Below, piece by piece: positions 1 through 6,891 of a stretch of DNA of 10,008 bases (within the stretch, counting starts at the first letter, position 1; the number at the start of each line of letters is the position of its first letter). The stretch comes from Desulfobacterales bacterium (GTDB lineage: Bacteria > Desulfobacterota > Desulfobacteria > Desulfobacterales > UBA11574), in assembly GCA_030601485.1 (NCBI GenBank), contig JAUVTO010000053.1, forward strand, positions 1 to 10,008, written 5' to 3'. The translations under genes and the position numbers were made by a program. Below the pieces are notes generated by a model. It saw only the letters and a list, made by a program, of their open reading frames with translations. It made no database searches and was not told the origin of the DNA.

Positions 1-54
1 TCACAGTCTGACGGCAAAGTAAACAGCTCCAAATTCAAGGCGTGCAAATTTTGC

Positions 55-89
55 AATCATGAGGCGTACTTTTCGTACGTTGAATGATT
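55..89. repeat. imperfect hairpin downstream of the U32 gene
   Basis: Arms 55-69 and 75-89 share AATCAT/ATGATT at the base and CGTAC/GTACG at the tip, with four unpaired or wobble positions between and a TTTTC loop. It lies 45 bases past the U32 stop codon. There is no T-run on the minus strand after it, so it is better read as part of a dispersed repeat than as a terminator. Confidence 0.5.
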
Positions 90-109
90 ACGAAATGCAG
101 CACAACGCA

Positions 110-138
110 GAAGTTGGATTTTTTACGAAGCCGTCAAA
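110..138. repeat. repeat motif spanning the U32 stop codon
   Basis: This segment starts GAAGTTG and ends CGAAGCCGTCAAA. A diverged version at 9587-9614 starts GAAGTTG and ends CGAATCCATCAAA, with a T-run in the middle of both. The U32 stop codon (134-136) falls inside it, suggesting that insertion of the repeat set the present 3' end of that gene. Confidence 0.45.
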
Positions 139-2128
139 GAACATCCAGGTACCAAATCCAAAGACCGGGTCTTTTTTTCAGGGTCACCTCTTTTGGAATC
201 GGTTCCACAAGATGAACGAACAGGCGGTATCCTGCTTTTTCAAGCTGGTTTTTCTTGGCACTTATATCGAGTTTCCAGTTGGGGTATACCCAGTAGTCGG
301 ATTCAATTTTTTTGACCCAGCACTCTTCGTCTTTGGGGCTTATCAAAGGCTTTTGGGTATCCAGTTTTTCCGAAACTATGCGCGAAACACATAAGGGCCA
401 GTTGCCCGAAATTACTATTCCCAGCGGCAAAGGGCTGTGTTTGGGCAGCATAAAATAATCTTTGCGGCCAAGTTCCGGGCTGACAATGGCTCCTTTAAAG
501 CCGAGTGATGCCAGTGTTTTTACGGCCAACGGATTGGCGATATTGCAAAACGGCCCTGCCCAGAGGTTCAATTTTTTGGGCATGCTGAAAAAGGCCATTT
601 GCCAGGGAGCGTTGAGCACGAAATTCCGTGACCCCTTTTTCAGGACACGGTTGACGAGTTCCTTGAAGTTTATCTCATCTTCAGGCCAGATAACCGGCGG
701 AAGCCACCACCAGAGCCGGTGACCGGGGACTTTTGGCATTTTATTTTCAGTCTGAGACCCTAACCACAATCCGGTCAGCCCCCTAAATTTTGTATTTTCA
801 GGGTTGCGAAATACATGAAGATCAGAAACCGTTGCTTTGTTCCTTGATTTTTTTGGCAGCCTGACATTAAAGGCTGCAGAGGTTATTTTCAATACCGGTT
901 TCTTGTTCAGCTCCTTTTCAAGTTTGGACAGCATGTCCTCAAGAGATTTTTCCCGCCGGTCTGTAAGGAAAACCGGGGTTCCTTTTGCAGGACTTGTTTT
1001 CGAGGAAGTTTTAAGAAAAAATCGCCCCCTTTTGGGTACGTATTTACCCACCCTTTGGGTGCCGTGCCATGACTCGTCCTCATATCCCAGGCGGAGGAGG
1101 TCACCGGGCAGCAAATCTTCTCTCGGGATTAAAAAAGGCTTGTGTTGGGTTCCTTTGACTTTTCCCACAAGAAGACCGGAGCCGGTTTGAATGTCAATGC
1201 CTACCGGATTCTGAGGCCTTTGGGGGAGAAAATTATAATGGGTGCCGGTTCTGCCCAGAGCATAAGATAATAGGGTAAGCGCCTGTTTTTTCATTTTGGG
1301 ATCGCTTCCGTGATCCCTTAAGATCCGGTAAGCTTTAACCGTATAAAAAACGTAATGTGGACCTTTTTTCCGGCCTTCAATCTTCCATGCCCGCACCCGG
1401 GGAATGGTCTTAAGGACTTTGACAAGCACATCCAGGCTGAGATCCCGACATGAAAAAAACCTTTTGCTTTGGTCTTTTTGAGTATAAACCCTTCGGCAGG
1501 GCTGGACGCATCTTCCCCTGAGCCCGCTTTTACCGCCCAGATAACTACTCCAGTAACACCTTCCGGATACTCCATAGCAAAGGGCCCCGTGTATAAATAG
1601 TTCCAGATCCAGGTCGTTGGGGCAATCCAAAGCCATGGCCTTGATTTCGTCTATGGTAAGTTCTCTGGGAAGAACGATCCGATGGACCCGAAATTTGCTT
1701 TTAACAAGGTTAAGGGCTGATGCAAAGCTTACATTGGACAGGGTCGATAAATGGAGTTTGCCCGAAAAACCGGTTTGCCGGGCCAACTGCAAAAGGGAGA
1801 GGTCCTGAATAATGAGAGCGTCGGGTTTCACCCATCGGTCCAGCAGCTTAAGAAACGTTCCAGTCCTGTCCAGATCCTCGGTCTTTAACAGAGAGTTTAT
1901 CGCCACATGGACTTTGGTTCCCTTGTCATGGGCCAACCGGGTCAGCGCCGAAAGTTCCTCAAGTGAAAAATTTTTGGCCTCCATGCGCGCTGAAAATTGT
2001 TTCAGCCCGCAATATATTTCATCGGCTCCGGCCGCCAGGGCGGCCAGAAATGAAGCCTTGTTTCCGGCCGGCGCCAGAATGGCAGGAGGATTAAATTCTG
2101 ATGGTTCATCTCCCATGTGGATTATCAT
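134..2128 (-). CDS. U32-family peptidase-like (collagenase-like) protein, probable Fe-S enzyme
   Basis: This 664-residue protein opens with the U32 N-terminal pattern (APAGNKASFLAALAAGADEI at about residues 19-38, then YCGLKQFSAR). It carries the U32 signature near residues 176-211: E176, then HGALCYGVSGRCYWSS and RGRCVQPCRR. Cysteines 184, 191, 207, 211 and 227 resemble the cluster ligands of U32 members such as UbiU/UbiV, TrhP and RlhA. Known U32 proteins mostly hydroxylate RNA or ubiquinone precursors and bind [4Fe-4S]; classical peptidase activity is doubtful. The length is close to that of RlhA, a 23S rRNA hydroxylation factor, but residues 290-664 are not assignable by eye, so the substrate is unknown. 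ATG at 2128 is used because the conserved domain starts about 14 residues later; ATG at 2116 is possible. Neither has a good ribosome site. No signal peptide is seen, so it is probably cytoplasmic. It is transcribed alone, away from its neighbours. Confidence 0.85.
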   Translation of the reverse strand: MIIHMGDEPSEFNPPAILAPAGNKASFLAALAAGADEIYCGLKQFSARMEAKNFSLEELSALTRLAHDKGTKVHVAINSLLKTEDLDRTGTFLKLLDRWVKPDALIIQDLSLLQLARQTGFSGKLHLSTLSNVSFASALNLVKSKFRVHRIVLPRELTIDEIKAMALDCPNDLDLELFIHGALCYGVSGRCYWSSYLGGKSGLRGRCVQPCRRVYTQKDQSKRFFSCRDLSLDVLVKVLKTIPRVRAWKIEGRKKGPHYVFYTVKAYRILRDHGSDPKMKKQALTLLSYALGRTGTHYNFLPQRPQNPVGIDIQTGSGLLVGKVKGTQHKPFLIPREDLLPGDLLRLGYEDESWHGTQRVGKYVPKRGRFFLKTSSKTSPAKGTPVFLTDRREKSLEDMLSKLEKELNKKPVLKITSAAFNVRLPKKSRNKATVSDLHVFRNPENTKFRGLTGLWLGSQTENKMPKVPGHRLWWWLPPVIWPEDEINFKELVNRVLKKGSRNFVLNAPWQMAFFSMPKKLNLWAGPFCNIANPLAVKTLASLGFKGAIVSPELGRKDYFMLPKHSPLPLGIVISGNWPLCVSRIVSEKLDTQKPLISPKDEECWVKKIESDYWVYPNWKLDISAKKNQLEKAGYRLFVHLVEPIPKEVTLKKRPGLWIWYLDVL

Positions 2129-2168
2129 AAAAGATAAACACTATAAAATCAATCCACCCGGGATGTAT

Positions 2169-2198
2169 TTTAAACCTTGTATGGTTAAAATATGTCAA
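2169..2198 (-). promoter_or_regulatory. putative sigma-70 promoter of the U32 gene
   Basis: Read on the minus strand, a perfect TTGACA (2198-2193) is followed after 18 bases by TTTAAA (2174-2169), a 4/6 match to the -10 consensus. It ends about 40 bases before the ATG at 2128, a normal leader length. The region is AT-rich, so a chance match is possible. Confidence 0.35.
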
Positions 2199-2368
2199 AA
2201 ACCAGATAAATTCTTAATAGAAATTCGGGCTATCCCTGGTTCAAATACTTAGCACAAGGGGTCCATAATTTCAAAATCTTTGTTATTATGAAGTAAGTAT
2301 AACTCATGCTCAATTGTTGTTTGAGCCAAAACAATATATCCTCTTGCCTGAACAGCACTATGTGTTAT

Positions 2369-2408
2369 ATTACACCCTAATCGAGTCAAAACTCGATTAG
2401 GGTGTAAT
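2369..2408. repeat. perfect 18-bp inverted repeat with 4-base loop
   Basis: The arms 2369-2386 and 2391-2408 are exact reverse complements (left arm ATTACACCCTAATCGAGT) around a CAAA loop. There is no T-run on either side, so it does not look like a simple intrinsic terminator. It could be a small repeat or miniature-element relic, a structured RNA, or a protein-binding site. The perfection of the arms suggests a recent origin or selection. Confidence 0.8.
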
Positions 2409-2480
2409 CGTTAATAGTTATTGGTTTTCTGATATCTAAAATTGGAATTATATCTCACCGTTGATAGAGATATAAAGAAT

Positions 2481-2499
2481 CCTGGCCCAAAGGACCAGG
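2481..2499. repeat. first copy of a 19-base hairpin direct repeat
   Basis: The sequence CCTGGCCCAAAGGACCAGG occurs here and again, identically, at 2796-2814. Each copy folds on itself: eight positions per arm around an AAA loop, with one C/A mismatch on the plus strand that becomes a G-U wobble on the minus strand. The two copies flank the composite inverted-repeat element. Confidence 0.75.
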
Positions 2500-2564
2500 C
2501 TTTGGTTTACCCCAGAGGGATTTTGTTTTATTGAAAGTTCATTGACTTATTGAAAATCCAAATA

Positions 2565-2752
2565 ACAAATCCCAAAAAACAAATAAATAACAACACGCGG
2601 CGCAAGCGCCTGCGCTGCGCGTGACCGAAATTCAAAATCCCAAACAAAAAAACAATCGCTTTGCCTCCGGCCCATAGGGCCTACGGCCCGGAAGGAACCG
2701 GTTTGTAATTTGTAATTTGAGATTTATTTGCAATTTGGTGCTTGGGATTTGT
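2565..2752. repeat. composite imperfect palindrome, MITE-like or REP-like
   Basis: The outer arms pair as ACAAATCCCAA (2565-2575) with TTGGGATTTGT (2742-2752), and CAAATAAAT (2580-2588) with ATTTATTTG (2722-2730). Between them lie two GC-rich hairpins: CACGCG (2594-2599) with CGCGTG (2618-2623), and GGGCC (2677-2681) with GGCCC (2685-2689). AT-rich outer arms, GC-rich inner stems and no coding capacity suggest a non-autonomous dispersed repeat. Copy number elsewhere cannot be seen from this window. Confidence 0.6.
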
Positions 2753-2794
2753 GATTTTAGATACAAAACTTCAAGGCTGAGCCGAAGAACTCTG

Positions 2795-2819
2795 ACCTGG
2801 CCCAAAGGACCAGGTTTTT
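2795..2819 (+). terminator. terminator-like second copy of the 19-base hairpin
   Basis: The second copy of the 19-base unit (2796-2814) gains an A-T closing pair (2795/2815) and is directly followed by five T residues (2815-2819). This gives the form of a short rho-independent terminator on the plus strand. It would stop plus-strand transcription from the repeat region before cooC. The stem has one C/A mismatch and the T-run is short, so strength is uncertain. Confidence 0.4.
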
Positions 2820-2851
2820 CAGGGCAAAATAAAATGGTGGTTCATACTTTT

Positions 2852-2857
2852 TATAAT
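2852..2857 (+). promoter_or_regulatory. cooC: possible -10 box of the cooC operon
   Basis: A perfect TATAAT lies 67 bases before the cooC ATG and just after the terminator-like hairpin, a sensible place for a promoter. No good -35 hexamer stands 16-18 bases upstream, so the element may be weak, activator-dependent or chance. Confidence 0.3.
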
Positions 2858-2924
2858 AACAAATAACCCATAATCCCCGGTGGTACGTTTTTGTTCAAAC
2901 GGGGTTAAAAAAGGAAGGATATAT

Positions 2925-3680
2925 ATGAAACTTGCAGTAAGCGGCAAAGGAGGGGTTGGAAAAACAACATTTTCAGCCCTTTTGATACGGACATTAAATG
3001 CTCAGGGGAAGCGTGTATTGGCAATCGATGCTGATCCGGATGCAAATCTTGCAGCAGCACTGGGTATTCCCGATGCCGACAAGATTGTACCCATTGCCGA
3101 GATGAAAGAGCTTATTTTTGAGAGAACCGAGGCACAACCGGGAACTATCGGCGGTTTTTTTAAACTCAACCCAAAGGTGGATGATCTTCCTGATGCGCTG
3201 TCGGCGAAATTAGACAACATAAAGCTTATGCGACTCGGAGGTGTTAAAAAAGGCGGCTCCGGATGTATATGCCCTGAATCGACCCTTTTAAGGGCGCTGG
3301 TGGTTCATGTTGTCCTGTCGAGGGACGAAGTGGTGGTAATGGATATGGAAGCCGGAATCGAACATCTGGGCAGAGCCACGGCAACTGCAGTGGATAAACT
3401 TATTGTGGTTGTGGAACCGGGACGTCGAAGTATAGATACCGCAGGCCACATAAAAAAGCTGGCATCCGAGATCGGCTTAAAAAATATTGTTGTTGTCGGC
3501 AACAAAATACGCAGTAAAAAAGATGAAGAATTTTTAAAAAAACATCTGGGTGATTTTAAGCTCCTCGGTTTTATACCGTATGATGAGGCCTTGATAGAGG
3601 CTGATCTGGATGGTGTTTCACCGTATGATGTGGATTCGATAGCGAAAACAAGTGTTAACGCGATAATCGCCGGACTTTAA
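2925..3680 (+). CDS. cooC: CooC-type ATPase, CO dehydrogenase nickel-insertion accessory protein
   Basis: This 251-residue MinD/SIMIBI-class P-loop ATPase begins with the deviant Walker A SGKGGVGKTT (residues 6-15, signature lysine K8) and continues with VLAIDADPDANLAAALG (31-47). A CxC pair (C114, C116) lies in GGSGCICPES, as in CooC, where it binds metal at the dimer interface. VVVMDMEAGIEHLGRA (136-151) is the Walker B/switch region, and VVGNKI (190-195) is the nucleotide base-recognition segment. Known CooC proteins use ATP-driven dimerisation to load Ni into the C-cluster of CO dehydrogenase. ATG 2925 is chosen over the in-frame GTG at 2880 because AAGGAAGG (2911-2918) stands just before it and the Walker A loop then starts near residue 6, as usual. 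Its stop overlaps the next gene's start (TAATG). No CO dehydrogenase gene is in the window, so the client protein is elsewhere. Confidence 0.88.
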   Translation: MKLAVSGKGGVGKTTFSALLIRTLNAQGKRVLAIDADPDANLAAALGIPDADKIVPIAEMKELIFERTEAQPGTIGGFFKLNPKVDDLPDALSAKLDNIKLMRLGGVKKGGSGCICPESTLLRALVVHVVLSRDEVVVMDMEAGIEHLGRATATAVDKLIVVVEPGRRSIDTAGHIKKLASEIGLKNIVVVGNKIRSKKDEEFLKKHLGDFKLLGFIPYDEALIEADLDGVSPYDVDSIAKTSVNAIIAGL

Positions 3681-5803
3681 TGAATCGAAGAAGACAATAC
3701 GCCTTTAGACCAAAAGGTAGAAAAGGTAATTTTGACCGCAGACCTCGGATTCCTAAAATCAGGCCCGGGGCAGATGCCGAACTGAAAAAGGTTTTCTCTT
3801 CCATCGGAGTGCCGGATAAAAAACCGTTTAAACCCGATCCTTTTCAGCTGGAAGCTCTGTCGGCAATAGAACGTACAGACTGCCTTGTTACCGTCCCTAC
3901 AGGTGCCGGGAAAACCTGGATAGCACAGCAGGCAATGGCCCGGATTCATAGAAAGGGGGGGAGATCCTGGTATGCTTCTCCTTTGAAGGCTTTGAGCAAT
4001 ACAAAATACGGTGAATTTTCAGAAATCTTCGGGGCGGAAAATGTTGGAATTTTAACCGGTGACAGAAAAGAGAATCCCGATGCACCTGTTATCGTCGGGA
4101 CCACCGAAATTCTGCGCAATCAGCTTTACGATGCAATGTATCAGGGGGTATCGCTTTTAACCGATTTGGTTATCCTTGACGAAGCACATTTTTTAGGAGA
4201 TGAAGACAGGGGCGTGGTATGGGAAGAGATAATGATATATCTTCCGGCAAGAATACCTTTACTTTTGCTTTCGGCCACCATAGGGAATGCAAATATTATT
4301 GCAAAATGGCTTTCGTCAATTCGTTTAAAAGAATGTATAGTTGTTGAAGAAACAAAAAGGCCGGTGCCGCTTTATCCTATCTTTTTTCATCCTTCGGGAA
4401 CTCTTATTCCTCTTACAAGCCGGAAAAGTCCTGGAAAAAGCAGGCCTCATAAAAAAGTTTCTGATTATGTTAACAGCAAGAATCCTCCTCTTCTTGCCCC
4501 TCCACATAAGCTGCCCCCTTTTGGGGAAATTGTGCGTGTATTAAACAAATATCGACTCCTGCCGGCTATATTTTTTCTCAAATCCCGGGCAGATTGTGAC
4601 AATGCACTTGATCTGTGTGCGGACATCCCGACATTGGATGAAAATCGAAAGGCAAGACGCAGCCAAAGAATCCAAGAACTTGTGGCCCAAAGCCCTCATA
4701 TTGCCAGACACCGCCAATTGTGGCACCTTGAACACTTGGGCGTGGGCGCCCATCACAGCGGGCAGTTGCCGGTATGGAAGCTGGTACTGGAGACATTGAT
4801 GACAGAAGGGCTTCTTGATACTGTTTTCGCAACATCCACAGTTGCGGCAGGTGTAAATTTTCCTGCCAGAACAATCGTTCTTCTTAATTCAGACAGGTTC
4901 AACGGCAAAGATTTCCTGCCGCTCAGCCCTACTGAATTTCACCAGATGACCGGGCGGGCAGGACGAAGGGGAATGGACAATATAGGATTTGGAGTAACAG
5001 TTCCAGGAAAATTTATGGACATAAGGCTAACAGCAAAGTTACTGTCGTCGCCTCCTTCCGATGTGGACAGCCAAATAAAAATAAACTTTTCCATGGCCCT
5101 TAACCTGCTTCTGTCCCATACTCCCGACCAGGTAGAAGATCTTCTTGAAAAGTCTTTTGCAACCTACATGATCATTAAGGCGAGAAAAAAGAGGAGGGCT
5201 TGTAAATTTCTTAAAGATGAACACAAGCGACTGTGGCAAGATTTTTTGCATCATCTTAATTTTCTGAAAGATACCGGTTATGTGACGGAAGAAGGGGCGC
5301 TGACGGCCGACGGGATATGGGCATCCCAGTTGAGGGTGGATCAGCCGCTCATGATAGCCCAAGGTTTCAGGCTCGGGATTTTTCCCGAATCTGATCCAGC
5401 ACTCCTTGCCGCCATGATAACATTATTTGTAAATGAGCGGGAATCGGATGACAATATTGAAAAGATGTTCAAGCCAAAAACGCTGTTGACAACCTTTCAC
5501 AAGGTAAAAACAAGCCTGGAACCGTTTGCAAAGCGAATGACAGATCGAGGTTTTGATGTAAAACCCCTGTTTTTACGACCAGCTGCCACACTTTATGCCT
5601 GGGCTGTCGGCCAGTCTTGGGAAAAGGTCCTTTCAGTAGCCAAAATAGAGGAAGGAGACCTTGCCATGCTGATTCTTCGGACCGCCGATAACTTAAGACA
5701 TGTCAGAAACCTTACGCGAGTTTTTCCTGAAGCGGCTAAAACATCTGCAAGGTCCATTAAGCTGATTATGAGGTATCCTGTGGTGATGGATTATGACATT
5801 TGA
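3680..5803 (+). CDS. Ski2-like superfamily 2 DEAH-box helicase
   Basis: The 707-residue protein has a full set of SF2 motifs in order: Q-like region near 54-60 (DPFQLEA), motif I PTGAGKT (73-79), Ia PLKALSNTK (101-109), Ib GTTEILRN (140-147), II DEAH (167-170), III LLSATIGNANIIAKWL (196-211), IV AIFFLKSRADC (296-306), V ATSTVAAGVNFPA (384-396) and VI QMTGRAGRRGMD (422-433). The HHSG (358-361) before motif V and the form of motifs III and VI place it in the Ski2/Mtr4-like group. The C-terminus near 657-677 (EEGDLAMLILRTADNLRHV) resembles a short DSHCT-type domain. The first 35 residues are rich in Arg and Lys, perhaps a nucleic-acid-binding tail. Ski2-type enzymes unwind RNA 3'-5'; the role of bacterial versions is poorly known. 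It starts on the last base of the cooC stop codon, so translation is probably coupled. No separate ribosome site is obvious. Confidence 0.9.
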   Translation: MNRRRQYAFRPKGRKGNFDRRPRIPKIRPGADAELKKVFSSIGVPDKKPFKPDPFQLEALSAIERTDCLVTVPTGAGKTWIAQQAMARIHRKGGRSWYASPLKALSNTKYGEFSEIFGAENVGILTGDRKENPDAPVIVGTTEILRNQLYDAMYQGVSLLTDLVILDEAHFLGDEDRGVVWEEIMIYLPARIPLLLLSATIGNANIIAKWLSSIRLKECIVVEETKRPVPLYPIFFHPSGTLIPLTSRKSPGKSRPHKKVSDYVNSKNPPLLAPPHKLPPFGEIVRVLNKYRLLPAIFFLKSRADCDNALDLCADIPTLDENRKARRSQRIQELVAQSPHIARHRQLWHLEHLGVGAHHSGQLPVWKLVLETLMTEGLLDTVFATSTVAAGVNFPARTIVLLNSDRFNGKDFLPLSPTEFHQMTGRAGRRGMDNIGFGVTVPGKFMDIRLTAKLLSSPPSDVDSQIKINFSMALNLLLSHTPDQVEDLLEKSFATYMIIKARKKRRACKFLKDEHKRLWQDFLHHLNFLKDTGYVTEEGALTADGIWASQLRVDQPLMIAQGFRLGIFPESDPALLAAMITLFVNERESDDNIEKMFKPKTLLTTFHKVKTSLEPFAKRMTDRGFDVKPLFLRPAATLYAWAVGQSWEKVLSVAKIEEGDLAMLILRTADNLRHVRNLTRVFPEAAKTSARSIKLIMRYPVVMDYDI

Positions 5804-5820
5804 TGCTTGTTATTTCTCTC

Positions 5821-5839
5821 CGAGCCGTAGGGCGGCTTG
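5821..5839 (+). other. small hairpin between helicase and MBL genes
   Basis: AGCCG (5823-5827) and CGGCT (5833-5837) pair around TAGGG; one G-T and one C-G pair extend the stem to seven. There is no T-run after it. It may modestly uncouple or stabilise the message between the two genes, or be incidental. Confidence 0.3.
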
Positions 5840-5875
5840 TCCGGTAAATTGATACGAGGAGTGAAACGCATAAAG

Positions 5876-6601
5876 ATGATTACGTATACACAAAATCTTA
5901 CCGGCGACCGAACGATCCGCCAGTTTATGGGCAAAGCCAGTAATATTTATATGATCGAGGATAATCGTCAAAAAGCCACATTTCTTGTTGACTGCGGTAT
6001 GCCTTCTGACAAAAGATCACTGATTAAGGCGTTGTGCCGCATGCCTCCCTTGAAACGGGTTGTCTGTACCCATTTTCATGTGGATCATGTTTCAGGATGG
6101 ACTTATCTAAAAGCAATGTTTAAAGAATGTGAAATCCGGTTCCACGAAAAGGCAAGACCGTTTGTGATGGGAAATAAGCGGATTCCGTTTCCGTCTTATG
6201 CTAATTATAAGAACATAATCATACCGTGCATGAAAGCGTCCGGCTATTTCCCGGGGCCCGGCGATTTATTTATGGGTGGATTTTACGGAACACCGTTTAA
6301 AAAAGGTTTTCCTTCAAACCGTGTAACATTTTTTAAAAACGAGGAGCCGGTATTGCCGGGTTTTAAAACCATACCGACTCCGGGGCACCGGCCCGATTCG
6401 GTATCCTTTTTTGATCGGGAAAGCGGAATCCTTATTTCCGGAGATTTTCTGGTGGTCATAAACGGAAAGCTGATCAGCAACACTTTTGTGGCAAGCAAAA
6501 AGGATCAAAAAGACTCGATCAATAAAATCAAGCGAATAAATGGTCTAAGGTTTATTTATCCGGGGCATGGGGGGTGTGTGCCATTTTCCAGAGACCTTTG
6601 A
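5876..6601 (+). CDS. MBL-fold (metallo-beta-lactamase-like) metal-dependent hydrolase
   Basis: This 241-residue protein carries the metal-binding pattern of the family: THFHVDH at 65-71 (H66, H68, D70, H71), TPGHRPDS with H171, SGDFL with bridging D190, and a final PGHG with H231. This full set suggests a binuclear metal centre of the glyoxalase II/lactonase type; the natural substrate cannot be told. No beta-CASP insertion typical of RNA-processing MBL enzymes is seen. ATG 5876 is chosen with GAGGAG (5856-5861) upstream, although the 14-base spacing is long; GTG 5861 and TTG 5837 are in-frame alternatives. It follows the helicase by 72 bases on the same strand and may share its transcript. 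No signal peptide or membrane segment is evident. Confidence 0.85.
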   Translation: MITYTQNLTGDRTIRQFMGKASNIYMIEDNRQKATFLVDCGMPSDKRSLIKALCRMPPLKRVVCTHFHVDHVSGWTYLKAMFKECEIRFHEKARPFVMGNKRIPFPSYANYKNIIIPCMKASGYFPGPGDLFMGGFYGTPFKKGFPSNRVTFFKNEEPVLPGFKTIPTPGHRPDSVSFFDRESGILISGDFLVVINGKLISNTFVASKKDQKDSINKIKRINGLRFIYPGHGGCVPFSRDL

Positions 6602-6625
6602 AAAACGCCCTCTTTTGCCTGCCCA

Positions 6626-6650
6626 GTTAAATCCGTATTTAATATTTAAC
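6626..6650. repeat. AT-rich inverted repeat after the MBL gene
   Basis: GTTAAAT (6626-6632) is the reverse complement of ATTTAAC (6644-6650). An alternative pairing, TTAAAT (6627-6632) with ATTTAA (6637-6642), also exists. It begins the repeat-rich gap between the MBL gene and vapB. There is no T-run, so a terminator role is weakly supported. Confidence 0.4.
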
Positions 6651-6671
6651 CGGGGACCAATTCCGACGCCT

Positions 6672-6740
6672 GCCCCGTGGAATGCTTGCCCAATGAAATG
6701 CAGCGCCTATTTCATCGGGGCGTAGCCTATTCCTCTGGGG
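6672..6740. repeat. REP-like nested hairpin and near-tandem repeat
   Basis: An outer stem GCCCCG (6672-6677) with CGGGGC (6716-6721) encloses an inner perfect stem ATGAAAT (6693-6699) with ATTTCAT (6709-6715); the left side carries a 15-base bulge. A related 16-base segment follows: 6705-6720 and 6725-6740 both start GCCTATT and end GGGG, with 12 of 16 bases identical and a 20-base period. This looks like a dispersed palindromic repeat rather than a gene-specific site. Confidence 0.5.
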
Positions 6741-6794
6741 TCAGTCCCGAATTATCATCACAGCATGCTATTAATAAGGCAATAACTTTTCTGA

Positions 6795-6823
6795 TTGATA
6801 AAATATAAATTGTATGATATTAA
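6795..6823 (+). promoter_or_regulatory. putative promoter of the vapBC operon
   Basis: TTGATA (6795-6800) and TATTAA (6818-6823) are separated by 17 bases, matching 5/6 and 4/6 of the sigma-70 consensus. The -10 overlaps a palindrome, TTAAT-A-ATTAA (6820-6830), where an AbrB-type antitoxin could bind and repress its own operon. The background is very AT-rich, so this is tentative. Confidence 0.3.
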
Positions 6824-6891
6824 TAATTAAATAAGACAAAAATCAAATTGTTTTTCGCATTCATTCTAAATCTTATTAAATGAGGTCAATC

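Larger units (their letters stand above)
2129..2924. other. gene-free intergenic region rich in inverted repeats
   Basis: About 800 bases between the divergent U32 and cooC genes contain no convincing coding region on either strand. They hold the putative U32 promoter, a perfect 18-bp hairpin (2369-2408), two identical 19-base hairpin units (2481-2499 and 2796-2814), a composite inverted-repeat element between them (2565-2752), and a TATAAT box before cooC. A smaller hairpin (GCTCAA at 2308-2313 with TTGAGC at 2321-2326) is also present. Confidence 0.8.

Noticed and set aside
59..394. 111-codon open frame on the plus strand
   Set aside because: Antisense to the U32 C-terminus and begins inside the left-end repeat; no domain is recognisable.
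1812..2252. 146-codon open frame on the plus strand
   Set aside because: It lies largely antisense to the conserved N-terminal domain of the U32 protein and its translation resembles no known family.
2481..2814. CRISPR-like array
   Set aside because: Only two copies of the 19-base unit exist, about 300 bases apart, with a structured element rather than regular spacers between.
2880..2924. Upstream GTG start for cooC
   Set aside because: It would add 15 residues before the Walker A loop, unlike the family, while a good ribosome site precedes ATG 2925.
4578..4874. 98-codon open frame antisense to the helicase
   Set aside because: It falls across the helicase core leading into motif V, which is clearly coding on the plus strand.
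5837..5875. Upstream TTG start for the MBL protein
   Set aside because: It lies within the small hairpin and lacks a ribosome site; ATG 5876 has GAGGAG upstream, though at long spacing.
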